Positions 1-5,696 of a stretch of 5,696 nucleotides of DNA are shown piece after piece (the first letter of the stretch is position 1; every line of letters begins with the position of its first letter). The position numbers and the translations under genes were made by a program. The notes beneath the pieces were generated by a model. It made no database searches. It saw only the letters and a program-made list of their open reading frames with translations, and was not told the DNA's origin. The stretch is from contig JAJRXO010000390.1 of assembly GCA_024276255.1 (NCBI GenBank), positions 1 through 5,696 of the forward strand, given 5' to 3'. The stretch is from Chloroflexota bacterium (GTDB lineage Bacteria > Chloroflexota > Anaerolineae > J102).

Positions 1-7
1 ACCCGCT

Positions 8-565
8 ATGAAGCTCACGATTCAGGTGCACAACGTCAAGTTAACAGACTGGTTGGAAGAGTACGTAGAGAAGAAGATTGGGAGATTGGAGCGCTATTTA
101 CCGGAAACGGATGAGGCACGTGTTGAACTGCGCGAAGAAAAGACACGCAGTGCGGATGATCGGGCGGTAGCTCAGGTTACCTTGCGCACGCCGCAAACCA
201 TCCTGCGGGCAGAAGAACGCTCAGGTGACATGTTTGCCTCCATCGACGCAGTTTCCGACAAGCTGGAACGCCGCATCCACCGCTTTAAGGGCAAACGGGC
301 CCGCAACCACCGACGAAAAGTGGCCGAAGTCAACATGGTCGAAGCAGCCATGACCGAGCCGGTTGCCGTCGAAGAGGAGGGCGTGAATATCGCCCGCGTC
401 AAACAATTTGGCGTCCAGCCCATGGATCCCGAAGAAGCAGTGGAGCAGATGGAACTGCTCGGCCACGACTTCTTTCTCTTCCTGAATCCTGAAGACAACG
501 CCATTAACGTCGTTTACCGCCGTCGCAGCGGAGATTACGGTTTGATTCAACCTGTGGTTGCCTGA
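8..565 (+). CDS. hpf: Long-form ribosome hibernation-promoting factor (HPF/RaiA, S30AE family)
   Basis: This protein binds the 30S subunit near the decoding centre and, in its long form, dimerises 70S ribosomes into inactive 100S particles during stationary phase or stress. At 185 residues it matches long HPF, not the short gamma-proteobacterial type. Residues 1 to about 100 form the S30AE domain: MKLTIQVHNVKLTDWLEEYV at the start, then a basic helix ending in HRFKGKRARNHRRK. Residues about 101-125 are an acidic linker. Residues 126-185 are the conserved dimerisation domain, with VKQFGVQPM, EAVEQMELLGHDFF, NVVYRRRSGDYGLIQP as recognisable blocks. The ATG at 8 gives the usual family N-terminus; only seven bases precede it, so its ribosome binding site and promoter cannot be judged. 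A phosphatase gene follows 83 bases downstream on the same strand. Family assignment is secure from sequence; the role is known for the family. Confidence 0.96.
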   Translation: MKLTIQVHNVKLTDWLEEYVEKKIGRLERYLPETDEARVELREEKTRSADDRAVAQVTLRTPQTILRAEERSGDMFASIDAVSDKLERRIHRFKGKRARNHRRKVAEVNMVEAAMTEPVAVEEEGVNIARVKQFGVQPMDPEEAVEQMELLGHDFFLFLNPEDNAINVVYRRRSGDYGLIQPVVA

Positions 566-594
566 ACAAACCTTCACCACACACATTGATCTTC

Positions 595-623
595 GGGCCC
601 GCTGCAGACGCTGTAGCGGGCCC
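595..623 (+). terminator. Strong GC hairpin between hpf and the phosphatase gene, no T-tract
   Basis: A 13-bp inverted repeat (595-607 with 611-623, one G-U pair) closes a three-base loop, ACG. It starts 29 bases after the hpf stop. The sequence after it is CATTCCAC, so the U-run of a classic intrinsic terminator is missing. It could be a pause or partial terminator, an mRNA 3'-end stabiliser for hpf, or a processing site. Only 25 bases separate it from the next start codon, which leaves little room for a separate promoter. The fold is read directly from sequence; the function is inferred. Confidence 0.5.
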
Positions 624-648
624 CATTCCACACTCGTCCGAAGCCACA

Positions 649-1080
649 ATGAAGCCCAAAAAAATCTATGTCATCTGTACGGGGAACATCTGTCGCACGC
701 CCATGGCCAAGGCCCTGCTGGAGCGAGAGATCATGCGTCTGGGATTGCAGGGTACAATCGAAGTGGACTCGGCCGGGGTCTATGCTGTTGAAGGGGCACC
801 GGCCAGTCGCGGTTCACAGGTGGCCATGCGCGAGCGGGGACTCGATATCAGCGATCACCGCGGCAAGCAGCTGGAAACGCGGCATGTGCAGGAGGCCGAC
901 ATGCTGCTGGTGATGGAAGAAAGGCAGCGCCAGATCATATTCAACAACTGGCCACATGCCCTGAGCAAGACCTATTTGCTCAGCGAGATGGTGGGAGAAT
1001 ATGATGATGTCGCGGATCCATATGGCCTGGATCAGGCGGCATACGATGAGATCGCAGCCCTGCTAGAATCCTATGTGTAG
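649..1080 (+). CDS. Low-molecular-weight protein tyrosine phosphatase
   Basis: This is a cytosolic phosphatase that uses a cysteine nucleophile to remove phosphate from protein phosphotyrosine. The 143-residue length fits the family. The P-loop is C10-T-G-N-I-C-R16-T (the C-X5-R signature), SAGVYAVEGAPAS is the usual following block, and the general acid is D123 in DPYG. The loop has Ile at position 14, where the arginine phosphatase YwlE has Thr, so tyrosine-type specificity is more likely than phosphoarginine. The residue after the P-loop Arg is Thr, not the common Ser. I chose the ATG at 649 because the protein then begins MKPKKIYVICTGN like its relatives. A TTG at 586 would add 21 residues translated across a hairpin and is unlikely. 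No clear Shine-Dalgarno is seen. It may be co-transcribed with hpf. No partner tyrosine kinase is in view. A Wzb/Etp-like role in polysaccharide control is possible but unproven. Confidence 0.93.
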   Translation: MKPKKIYVICTGNICRTPMAKALLEREIMRLGLQGTIEVDSAGVYAVEGAPASRGSQVAMRERGLDISDHRGKQLETRHVQEADMLLVMEERQRQIIFNNWPHALSKTYLLSEMVGEYDDVADPYGLDQAAYDEIAALLESYV

Positions 1081-1089
1081 CGAGGCATG

Positions 1090-1125
1090 CCCCAGATACT
1101 GCGTCGCCTGGGGATTAAGGCGACG
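1090..1125. terminator. Alternative hairpins in the convergent intergenic spacer
   Basis: The 67-base spacer between two convergent genes holds two overlapping inverted repeats. CCCCAG at 1090-1095 pairs with CTGGGG at 1108-1113. CGTCGCC at 1102-1108 pairs perfectly with GGCGACG at 1119-1125 around a ten-base loop. They share bases and cannot form together. Neither is followed by a T-run on either strand, so this is at best a weak or Rho-assisted bidirectional terminator. Position between converging stop codons is the main argument for termination. Confidence 0.35.
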
Positions 1126-1147
1126 GAACAGTAGGCCGGGAGCCCGA

Positions 1148-1936
1148 TCACGGCTCATTGATCAGCGGGTCATCCCGCCATAGCCACCAATACTTGAGAA
1201 ACTCATAGCCTGCCATGATCAGGCTCAGTTGCAGGCCGCGCCAGCCATCGCGATAGCCTCGCCAGGTGATAAATCGGCGCCCAAAAGCCTGCACAGGACG
1301 GGTAAACAGATGTCGGAAATGGGCCCGTATGCCCTCGTTGCGCAGGGTCGCCGCCTCGAAGATGGTGTAGCGGCGTTGTTTGGCGTGAAATTGCGCCCAG
1401 GTATCATAATTGTAATGCACCAGATGCTGGCTGAGATAGTCCTCCCGACCATCGATGATCGCCACCTCGTGGACCTCGCGTTCGGGATCATAGTGCGCCC
1501 TGGAGCGGCGTAGCAGGCGTAACTGATGATCGGGATACCAGCCCGTGCCCCGCATGACATGGCCCACGATATGATTGTAGCGCGGCACCCACCAGCCATC
1601 CACATCATCCCGCTGGATGACCTGCTGCACTTCAGTAGCTAATTCGGGCGTTACCCGCTCATCGGCATCAACAAAAAAGACCCATTCCTCATGCAGCAGA
1701 GAAAGGGCTGTATTGCGGGCGATGGAAAAATTAATGAACTCGATGTCCACCACTTCAGCCCCGGCGGCGCGGGCTGCGGCCACGGTGCCGTCGCTGCTTC
1801 GGGTATCGAAAACCACCACCCGATCGGCAAACAGGCATGACTGCACACAGGCAGCAATGTGGCTTTCCACGTTGCACGCCAGGATAGCACAGCACAGGCT
1901 GGGCGATGAAGCTGGGGAGGGAGAGGGGTCAGTCAT
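1148..1936 (-). CDS. Family 2 glycosyltransferase, WaaE/KdtX-like
   Basis: This is a GT-A fold glycosyltransferase expected to move a sugar from a nucleotide-sugar donor onto a surface glycan or lipid-linked acceptor at the cytoplasmic face. It has 262 residues, typical of the compact WaaE/KdtX-like branch of GT2. The nucleotide-binding strand is followed by VVVFDTRSSDGT (residues 40-51), then NFSIARNTAL (69-78), and the metal-binding DxD motif appears as FVDADERV (88-95). Further family-like features are WWVPRYN (115-121) and REVHEVAI (153-160). The C-terminal part is basic and aromatic (YEFLKYWWLW, 244-253), suggesting membrane association, without a clear transmembrane helix. I start at ATG 1936, two bases after the upstream gene's stop. 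A TTG at 1942 overlapping that stop by four bases would add two residues. No Shine-Dalgarno is visible, so translational coupling to the upstream gene is likely. Donor and acceptor cannot be predicted. Confidence 0.9.
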   Translation of the reverse strand: MTDPSPSPASSPSLCCAILACNVESHIAACVQSCLFADRVVVFDTRSSDGTVAAARAAGAEVVDIEFINFSIARNTALSLLHEEWVFFVDADERVTPELATEVQQVIQRDDVDGWWVPRYNHIVGHVMRGTGWYPDHQLRLLRRSRAHYDPEREVHEVAIIDGREDYLSQHLVHYNYDTWAQFHAKQRRYTIFEAATLRNEGIRAHFRHLFTRPVQAFGRRFITWRGYRDGWRGLQLSLIMAGYEFLKYWWLWRDDPLINEP

Positions 1937-1938
1937 GA

Positions 1939-2910
1939 TCAAAGCAGGGAGAGAACCGTATCGATAGCCTGCAGATAGCTGTGTAGCGTCGCATCATCGA
2001 TTGTCTGTTGCCGGTGGGCAGCTAAGGCCTGCCGTCGCTGACGGGCCATGCCGGCGGCAATCAAGCGATGCGCCAGCATGCGCTGCCAACGAGGGTAGAA
2101 CTTGGTATAATAGCGCAGACGGGATCGCCACAGGGCCACCAACATCTTGCTGCGGAACTGGCGGGCGCTGCGACCCTCATAATGCGTGATACGAGCCGTG
2201 GGCACGCAATAGAACGGCCATCCCGCGGCCTGGATGCGCTTGCACCAGTCCATTTCCTCGCCATACATGAAATAGCCTTCGTCCAGCAGGCCCACGGCAT
2301 CGATCACCTCGGATCGCACCATCAGCGCCGCCCCCAGGGCAAAATCGATGGCAAAGGGCTGATCGCCGTCGTAGAGAACACGGGGATAACGACCGTTGAG
2401 CGGGGAGCTGAGCAGGCGGTGGGCGCCGGGAAAACGGGGGGGAAACAGATCGAGGAGGAGCTGGATGAGTCCCGGAAAGCGAAACGCGCTGTGTTGAAAG
2501 CTGCCATCGCCATAATTCAGGCGGGCGCCGCAACCCCCGGCACGGGGTGTACGGTCCAGGAAACCGGCCATGGCGGCCAGAGCGCCGGGCTGCACTTCTG
2601 TATCGGGATTGAGCAGCAACACGGCATCAGGCCGCTCACCCCGGGATGCGGCGGCGGGCCCCAAGCCCAGAGCCTGCAAACCGCGGTTGTTTCCGGCGGC
2701 AAAACCCAGATTCTCGTCGCTGGCGATCAGGCGTACCCGCGGAAAGGTAGCCGCCACCATGCTGGCGCTGTGATCGGAGGAGGCGTTGTCGACCACCACC
2801 ACCGTGGCTGACAGGCCCGGAGAGCGCTCCAGATCGGCAAATACCGAGAACAGGCATTGCCGCAGCAGATCATGGACATTATAGCTGACGATAATGATGC
2901 CGAGATGCAT
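1939..2910 (-). CDS. Family 2 glycosyltransferase, rhamnosyltransferase-like (WbbL type)
   Basis: This is a predicted inverting glycosyltransferase with a GT-A fold that acts in assembly of a surface polysaccharide or glycolipid. It has 323 residues, the usual length for the WbbL/rhamnosyltransferase branch. Motifs in order: IIIVSYN (5-11); VVVDNASSD (38-46); ENLGFAAGNNRG (66-77), a hallmark of this branch; LLLNPDTEV with the DxD-equivalent (98-106); FALGAALMVRSEV (190-202); GLLDEGYFMYGEEMDWCKR with the likely catalytic acidic cluster (207-225); and ITHYEGRSA (241-249). The last 70 residues are basic and helical (WRSRLRYYTKFYP). The ATG at 2910 is the natural start because the first beta strand follows at once. 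It lies 32 bases after the lipoprotein gene's stop, and the next GT2 gene begins two bases after its own stop, so the three are probably one operon. The exact sugar (rhamnose or other) is inferred only from family resemblance. Confidence 0.93.
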   Translation of the reverse strand: MHLGIIIVSYNVHDLLRQCLFSVFADLERSPGLSATVVVVDNASSDHSASMVAATFPRVRLIASDENLGFAAGNNRGLQALGLGPAAASRGERPDAVLLLNPDTEVQPGALAAMAGFLDRTPRAGGCGARLNYGDGSFQHSAFRFPGLIQLLLDLFPPRFPGAHRLLSSPLNGRYPRVLYDGDQPFAIDFALGAALMVRSEVIDAVGLLDEGYFMYGEEMDWCKRIQAAGWPFYCVPTARITHYEGRSARQFRSKMLVALWRSRLRYYTKFYPRWQRMLAHRLIAAGMARQRRQALAAHRQQTIDDATLHSYLQAIDTVLSLL

Positions 2911-2942
2911 TGGATTCGCTTACTGCCGGAATGAGGCTTCGC

Positions 2943-4253
2943 CTATTGATTCGGGTCGAGGATATTGACCTCGTGTACATCGGCGAAGTTGTTGACGATC
3001 TCCACATCTTCGTGCAACAGGCCGCCCCAGATGCGGAAAGGATTGCGCGGAGGTACACCCACCCAGATGATGGTGCCAAAGACCACGCCCCGTTCACCGG
3101 GATCGAGGAAACACTGTTCCCGACCATCCACAAGCTCACAGCGCAGGTCTTCCCGCCGGCCCACCGCATAGCGGAACGGCCAGTCCTGACCAAAATTGGA
3201 TTGGTAATTGAGGCCAAATCGCCATGTACCGGATTGTTCGAACCAGCTTTTTTCATCCTCGGCGTATGCCAGCGTGTTGAAATTCTGGTCTGAGCGATAC
3301 ACAGTGCCTGGCCACGGCCCGGCCGTGCGGATGGGAACACGGCCGTAGTTCTCAATGGTGGCCGTGAAGATCATGGTGCCGCCAATGGGGATGTTGAGAT
3401 CGCCGTCAGTGGGATCGAGCATGAGGACTTCGCCCTGCACGATTTCGGCCCGCGGTTTGCCACCGTTGACAATGGTCAGCGTGCTGGTCACAACCGTGTG
3501 ATTACCCACCTTATCCCAGGCCTCGGCTACAACGATGTATTCGCCATCGGGGGGTGGATCAGCGCCCAGATCCACGCCACCATCATAATCAAACCAGTGA
3601 TAACCGGGTTCGGTGGATTTGACATCGCCGGGATGTTCTTCCAGGGGATATTTGCGGTTGGGGTTATCGGTATCGCGAGGGTTGAGGAGATAGACCTGGA
3701 TCTCTTGCACCTCTTTGGTCAGCCAATAGGTGATGGAGGCCCGATCGTCGATACCATCCTGATTGGGTGAGATCACCGACGGATTCACAGCAAAGTTACG
3801 GAATTCGGGCGCCGTGGTATCGGCATCGACGATGCTCAGCTCACCCTGCCGTCGGTCGATCACGCCACGGGCATCGGTTGCCTCGATCACCCAGGTATAC
3901 TGACCATCGGGCAATACCCGGCCATCGATCACCCCACCCCACAACACGTTGTAATCGCGGGCCGAGCGGCTTCTATCCTTGCGGAAGTAATAGCGCTGGC
4001 CATTGGCGTCGACAAAGTAGATGGACACCTTGCTGGGTCGGCGGATGGAGTAACTGATGCTGGCGACGTCGCTGTCGCCATCAGCATTGGGGCTGATCAC
4101 CGCGGGCTCGATGGTGGCATCGGAGATGAGGACGCCACCGCTGCATGCGCTGAGCCCCAACAATATCAGCAGGGCCAGCGCCGCGATCATGCCGTGTCGC
4201 CACAGGCGAGCGACCAGCGAGGGGAGGCGAAAAGGAGTTGCAATCATGTACAT
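2943..4253 (-). CDS. Predicted lipoprotein with two FlgD-like Ig domains and an unassigned C-terminal region
   Basis: I do not recognise this as a named protein. The 436-residue product opens with a basic n-region (R9, R16, R19, H20), a hydrophobic segment (MIAALALLILLGL, 22-34) and the lipobox LSAC with Cys37, so it is probably a lipid-anchored exported protein. Two tandem repeats follow. Repeat 1 (about 45-143) starts AVISPNADGDSDVASISYS and contains LPDGQYTWVIEATD. Repeat 2 (about 150-263) starts SVISPNQDGIDDRASITYW and contains PPDGEYIVVAEAWD. These resemble the Ig-like domain of FlgD and similar SPNxDG modules of secreted proteins; the Asp-rich turns could bind calcium. Residues about 265-436 are a third, beta-rich part with C372 and C381, which could form a disulfide. 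ATG 4253 and ATG 4247 are both possible starts; a third at 4190 would leave almost no n-region. No Shine-Dalgarno is seen. An intrinsic terminator lies just upstream, and two glycosyltransferase genes follow. A structural or glycan-binding surface role is inference. Confidence 0.85.
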   Translation of the reverse strand: MYMIATPFRLPSLVARLWRHGMIAALALLILLGLSACSGGVLISDATIEPAVISPNADGDSDVASISYSIRRPSKVSIYFVDANGQRYYFRKDRSRSARDYNVLWGGVIDGRVLPDGQYTWVIEATDARGVIDRRQGELSIVDADTTAPEFRNFAVNPSVISPNQDGIDDRASITYWLTKEVQEIQVYLLNPRDTDNPNRKYPLEEHPGDVKSTEPGYHWFDYDGGVDLGADPPPDGEYIVVAEAWDKVGNHTVVTSTLTIVNGGKPRAEIVQGEVLMLDPTDGDLNIPIGGTMIFTATIENYGRVPIRTAGPWPGTVYRSDQNFNTLAYAEDEKSWFEQSGTWRFGLNYQSNFGQDWPFRYAVGRREDLRCELVDGREQCFLDPGERGVVFGTIIWVGVPPRNPFRIWGGLLHEDVEIVNNFADVHEVNILDPNQ

Positions 4254-4280
4254 ATTTGCCAGTCAAATGGATTTGTCAGT

Positions 4281-4301
4281 AAAAATCCGCCGGGCGGCGG
4301 A
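4281..4301 (-). terminator. Intrinsic terminator downstream of the membrane glycosyltransferase gene
   Basis: Read on the minus strand, TCCGCC pairs with GGCGGA around a GCCC loop, and the stem runs straight into TTTTT. This is the textbook GC stem plus U-run. It lies 93 bases after the stop codon at 4395 and only 27 bases before the lipoprotein ATG at 4253. It should end the upstream transcript and separate it from the lipoprotein operon, or act as an attenuator if transcription reads through. Confidence 0.8.
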
Positions 4302-4394
4302 ACTTCTTCAAGTTTAGCAGAGAACGGCGTCGAAAACCAGTTTCATACGCCCACTTTTCTATCGTCCTCCCGTGGGTGCTCCTCTCCCAGACGT

Positions 4395-5696
4395 TTATTG
4401 ACACCCGCACTGCATAAAGATATCGGCCACGGGCAGTGAAACGTGCTGCACGCCGACCACCGTCTGCGAATCAGCTTCATACACCGTGAGTTGCAGATCA
4501 ATGATGTTGCTGTCAATGGGTGGGGCGAAGGGCACGCGGCCGATGTAGCTCTCGCCAACCTGCCAGTGGCTGGTGGGGAACCCGTAGCCAGCCGGTCGCA
4601 GATCCTGACTGAGCAACAAACTGCCGTCAGGGCTGCGCACCTGCAATGCCACCTGTAAATCGGGCAGTGGCGTCTGCAGGGCCTGCCAGTACAACCATAA
4701 CTCACTGGATGTGGCCTCAGCTCCCACCAGCCGCAACGATTGTCCGAAGTCCAGCGGGACATCGAAGCCGGGCGGGTGGGGAGGGAAGCTCGTGCCGGGC
4801 ACAAAGCGATAGTGTCGCAGGCCGATGTAGGCAAAATCAGGGGTTGGCTGCAATTCGGTATAGCGATCGAGCAGGGTCTGAGTGACATGGCTGGGATCGA
4901 TCACATCATCCTGCCACAGGAATAACCACACCCCGCCATGCTGATCAGCGATCCGGTTCAAAAGCGCGGCCGCCTCCTCCCAGCCCACCACCTGCCGCAC
5001 GTCCAGGATATCGATCTGCGGCAGAAGATAGCGGGGCAGCGCCGGATCGGGGGGGAGATAGGCATCGAACACGGGATAGGCATGACCGGATACCAGCAGC
5101 GCGGCCTCGTCGGGCTGGCGCTGGAAGTACATCTCGCTAATCGCCTCCCTCCAGGCAGTTTTGGCAAAATTGGCATCGCCAAACCAGTTTCGCAGCCCGG
5201 CGGCCTGCGAGAGGATAAGAAAAACGGCCAGCGCTACAAATAACACCCGCCGCAGCTTCTGCGATGTCTTGCGGCGACCCTTCGCGACCGCTCCCCAGCA
5301 GGCGCTGAGGCCGGCGCCCACCAACAGGGCCCAGGTAGGCCAGGCGATCATCAGATAACGGGCATTGAATTTGGGCGTGCGATAGGCCAGCGCCAGAATC
5401 CCCAGCACGGGAACAGCAAACCACAGGAGGAGCAGCATGACCGGCCGCTGACGGGGGCGATGGGGGTTTCGCCAGGCCAGGGGCAACAGGACCAGCGCCA
5501 CCACCGCGAAGCCCAATAACCAGAGGCGCGCATCCTGTTCGAGCATGACCTCCGTGGCTCCCACGCTGAAGTTCATGATCATATCGAGCAAGGCTTCGCC
5601 CAGCTTGAGCGTACCGCGCCAATAGCTGGTGTCGACATGATAGCGCTGTAGCATGGCGGGCAGCCAGGGAGCAAAACCCAGGGCCACGGCGATATG
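4395..5696 (-). CDS. C-terminal part of a polytopic membrane glycosyltransferase (GT39/ArnT-like), N-terminus outside window
   Basis: The frame is open to the right edge, so the true start lies beyond 5696; a GTG at 5687 is internal. Residues are counted from the first codon in view. Four hydrophobic segments are visible (about 58-75, 85-105, 114-134, 151-168). PKFNARYLMIAWP (108-120) resembles the RYL/P-containing block seen late in GT39/ArnT-like enzymes, which transfer sugars from polyprenyl-phosphate donors on the outer face of the membrane. The catalytic acidic loop near the N-terminus is not in view. From about 170 on the protein is soluble and extracytoplasmic: a mixed domain (VSGHAYPVFDAYLPPD, WLFLWQDD) and then a beta-sandwich (about 315-425) with FGQSLRLVGAE, LWLYWQA, SPDGSLLLSQDLRP, FPTSHWQVGE and LQLTVYEADS. 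I associate this module with Chloroflexota membrane glycosyltransferases. The protein ends in CGCQ. A terminator follows 93 bases downstream. The GT class is probable; the substrate is unknown. Confidence 0.82.
   Translation of the reverse strand, partial: HIAVALGFAPWLPAMLQRYHVDTSYWRGTLKLGEALLDMIMNFSVGATEVMLEQDARLWLLGFAVVALVLLPLAWRNPHRPRQRPVMLLLLWFAVPVLGILALAYRTPKFNARYLMIAWPTWALLVGAGLSACWGAVAKGRRKTSQKLRRVLFVALAVFLILSQAAGLRNWFGDANFAKTAWREAISEMYFQRQPDEAALLVSGHAYPVFDAYLPPDPALPRYLLPQIDILDVRQVVGWEEAAALLNRIADQHGGVWLFLWQDDVIDPSHVTQTLLDRYTELQPTPDFAYIGLRHYRFVPGTSFPPHPPGFDVPLDFGQSLRLVGAEATSSELWLYWQALQTPLPDLQVALQVRSPDGSLLLSQDLRPAGYGFPTSHWQVGESYIGRVPFAPPIDSNIIDLQLTVYEADSQTVVGVQHVSLPVADIFMQCGCQ

Noticed and set aside
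586..648. Upstream TTG start for the phosphatase
   Set aside because: It would add 21 residues encoded by the hairpin, and family proteins begin a few residues before the P-loop strand, as from ATG 649.
221..649. Minus-strand frame of 142 residues opposite hpf
   Set aside because: It lies across a conserved gene and its composition has no protein family character.
2068..2811. A 247-residue plus-strand open frame opposite the rhamnosyltransferase-like gene
   Set aside because: It is fully antisense to a gene with intact family motifs, has no recognisable domain and no start signal. Long antisense frames are expected in GC-rich coding DNA.
4230..4290. Sigma-70-like promoter for the lipoprotein gene (CTGACA or TTGACT as -35)
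   Set aside because: No matching -10 element stands at the right spacing: the best is AAATAT, a poor match that would place transcription start at or after the ATG.
4302..4394. Possible small gene or RNA in the 93 bases between the membrane glycosyltransferase stop and the terminator
   Set aside because: No plausible start with coding character and no further strong fold was seen; it reads as a 3' untranslated region.
4343..4888. Minus-strand 181-residue frame overlapping the end of the membrane glycosyltransferase gene
   Set aside because: It is an alternative frame of the same DNA, rich in Cys, Arg and Ser, and the overlapped frame has clear domain motifs.

Overview
The window is moderately GC-rich bacterial DNA, almost entirely coding, with six protein genes and no RNA genes, mobile elements or CRISPR array. 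The best guess for the source is Chloroflexota (Anaerolineae/Caldilineae-like). This rests mainly on the last gene, whose polytopic glycosyltransferase ends in a C-terminal beta-sandwich of a style I associate with that phylum, and on the long-form hibernation factor. It is inference, not proof.

Layout: two plus-strand genes open the window. These are a long ribosome hibernation-promoting factor (8-565) and a low-molecular-weight protein tyrosine phosphatase (649-1080), separated by a strong GC hairpin with no T-tract. They converge on a minus-strand block across a 67-base spacer that can fold into two mutually exclusive hairpins. Reading along the minus strand, the block starts with a membrane glycosyltransferase whose N-terminus lies beyond the right edge (5696-4395). 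A clear intrinsic terminator follows at 4301-4281. Next come a predicted lipoprotein with two FlgD-like Ig repeats and an unassigned C-terminal region (4253-2943), a rhamnosyltransferase-like GT2 enzyme (2910-1939) and a WaaE/KdtX-like GT2 enzyme (1936-1148).

How the genes may work together: the last three minus-strand genes are close enough (32 and 2 bases apart) to form one operon downstream of the terminator. With the membrane glycosyltransferase upstream they look like part of a cell-surface glycan locus. The plus-strand pair is housekeeping and stress related: ribosome dimerisation and storage, plus a phosphatase. LMW phosphatases often accompany exopolysaccharide tyrosine kinases, but no kinase is visible here. 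None of the four fully visible start regions has a convincing Shine-Dalgarno sequence.

No clearly new biological system is evident. The least explained item is the lipoprotein, especially its C-terminal region of about 170 residues.
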